Shown: in pieces, positions 34,250 to 34,884 of the stretch
How positions within the stretch are numbered: the first letter of the stretch is position 1
Layout of the letters: each line of letters opens with the position of its first letter
Origin: Nonlabens dokdonensis
GTDB taxonomy: Bacteria > Bacteroidota > Bacteroidia > Flavobacteriales > Flavobacteriaceae
NCBI RefSeq assembly: GCF_002162835.1
Contig: NZ_MAAX01000118.1
Span: forward strand, 1 to 34,884
Length of the DNA stretch: 34,884 nucleotides
Direction: 5' to 3'
Translations under genes and position numbers: made by a program
The notes under the pieces: generated by a model
What the model saw: only the letters and a program-made list of their open reading frames with translations
The model's database searches: none
Told to the model about the DNA's origin: nothing

Positions 34250-34262
34250 GCTTGCAGATAAC
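34250..34262. repeat. Inverted-repeat partner bracketing the cupin-globin pair
   Basis: GCTTGCAGATAAC here is the reverse complement of GTTATCTGCAGGC at 33477-33489 at 12 of 13 positions. The two copies enclose the cupin and globin genes almost exactly, 17 nt upstream of the cupin ATG and at the end of the globin gene. Confidence 0.65.
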
Positions 34263-34302
34263 TTGTTATATCAAATTAAATATACTCTTTATCCAAAAGG
34301 AT

Positions 34303-34341
34303 AAACGGATAAGCCCTTATTTGAAAGCGACTTATCCGTTT
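34303..34341 (-). terminator. Hairpin after purL
   Basis: Perfect 11-bp arms AAACGGATAAG (34303-34313) and CTTATCCGTTT (34331-34341), 17-nt loop, located 18 nt past the purL stop. The T tract on the minus strand is short, so termination strength is uncertain. A smaller hairpin, TTTATCC/GGATAAA, overlaps at 34288-34305. Confidence 0.6.
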
Positions 34342-34359
34342 CTCAAAAAGCTTAAAAGA

Positions 34360-34884
34360 CTACTTGCGTTCTAACCAAACTCTAGCATTCACAAATGCTT
34401 CTAGCCATGGCGTTACTTCGTCATTCTTGCGGTCTGTAGGGTAGTGTGCCCAGTTCCATGAGAATGTAGATCGCTCTAGGTGTGGCATCATCACTAGGTG
34501 ACGTCCATCTTCACTGTTTAACATGGCAGCGTTATAGTCAGATCCATTAGGGTTTGCAGGATAACTGTCGTAACCATAAGTCGCTGGGATTTGATAAGCG
34601 CTGCGGTCTTTAGGTAATTGGAATTTTCCTTCTCCGTGTGCTGCCCATATTCCAAGTTTACTACCTTCTAGAGATTGTAGCATGATAGAATTGTTTTTGG
34701 CAATTTCTACACTGGTAAAATTACACTCAAACTTTCCAGAGTCATTGTGAAGCATTTTAGGCTTTTCGTCATGGTCTGGATTAATTAATCCTAGCTCTAC
34801 AAAGAGTTGGCAACCATTACAAACACCTATACTCATCGTGTCTGGTCTCGCAAAGAAGTTTTTCAATGCGGTATTAGCTTTCTC
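34360..34884 (-). CDS. purL: Phosphoribosylformylglycinamidine synthase, C-terminal end only
   Basis: Last 174 residues of the large PurL (FGAR amidotransferase, purine synthesis step 4); the reading frame stays open to the right window edge, so most of the ~1200-residue protein lies outside. The visible part is the glutamine amidotransferase domain: nucleophile cysteine in GVCNGCQLFVELG, AAHGEGKF, and the catalytic His/Glu region MPHLERSTFSWNWAHYP. HLER instead of HPER is usual in Bacteroidota. It is the last gene of its unit, with a hairpin downstream. Confidence 0.96.
   Translation of the reverse strand, partial: EKANTALKNFFARPDTMSIGVCNGCQLFVELGLINPDHDEKPKMLHNDSGKFECNFTSVEIAKNNSIMLQSLEGSKLGIWAAHGEGKFQLPKDRSAYQIPATYGYDSYPANPNGSDYNAAMLNSEDGRHLVMMPHLERSTFSWNWAHYPTDRKNDEVTPWLEAFVNARVWLERK

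Overview
The window is AT-rich DNA from the chromosome of a marine-type member of the Flavobacteriaceae (Bacteroidota). The evidence is a type IX secretion C-terminal tail, TAnnTTTG-type -7 promoter boxes, many short SPII lipoproteins, weak or absent Shine-Dalgarno sequences, a ribosomal protein S1 with an acidic N-terminal extension, and Bacteroidota-style families (DUF4920, DUF4331, 2TM, alpha/beta hydrolase-OsmC fusion, RtcB with a WYL neighbour). I infer the genus level (Nonlabens/Dokdonia-like) only loosely, from memory of similar palindromic repeats.

Layout. 1-3.8 kb: 3' part of a branched-chain aminotransferase gene (-), then a DUF4920 lipoprotein, mnmD and pepD (+). 4.2-7.1 kb: a large secreted leucine-rich, T9SS-sorted protein. 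7.2-9.9 kb: a WYL regulator and an RtcB RNA ligase transcribed divergently, with a perfect inverted repeat and a strong leader hairpin between them. 10-11.6 kb: S1/P1 nuclease and MtfA-like peptidase (-). 11.8-14.6 kb: a LytS/LytTR two-component operon with a 2TM domain fused to the kinase and two more free-standing 2TM proteins. 14.7-17.4 kb: two half-size DUF4331 proteins and a TPR lipoprotein. 17.9-21.7 kb (-): ECF sigma factor and RskA-like anti-sigma factor, His-rich SodC, a YdeI/OmdA-like protein and an alpha/beta hydrolase-OsmC fusion. 21.9-23.3 kb: SixA-like phosphatase lipoprotein and an unusual EEP-like/VF530 fusion. 23.7-25.6 kb: rpsA. 25.7-27.0 kb (-): an overlapping pair of unrecognised membrane or secreted proteins. 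27.1-29.9 kb: pyrR-pyrB-small protein-rnz, tightly packed. 30.1-31.5 kb: a succinate-semialdehyde dehydrogenase-like gene. 31.7-34.9 kb (-): TonB-like C-terminal lipoprotein, an orphan gene, a globin-cupin pair with cassette-like boundaries, and the 3' end of purL.

The strongest unexplained signal is a 16-nt perfect palindrome, CGCTTTCGCGAAAGCG. It occurs eleven times (seven exact, four with one or two changes), about once per 3 kb, between genes and also inside four unrelated coding sequences, where it is read in all three codon phases. Several intergenic copies lie a few bases past an intrinsic terminator. Second is the WYL/RtcB divergent unit. Third is a long imperfect inverted repeat at 33349-33487 beside the globin gene. 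Together with a 13-nt inverted repeat bracketing the globin-cupin pair, it looks like a gene-cassette boundary (attC-like), though the core sites do not match the canonical integron consensus.

Much of the window is housekeeping: pyrimidine synthesis, purine synthesis, branched-chain amino acids, translation, tRNA modification and processing. No tRNA or rRNA genes, CRISPR array, transposase or integrase were seen.
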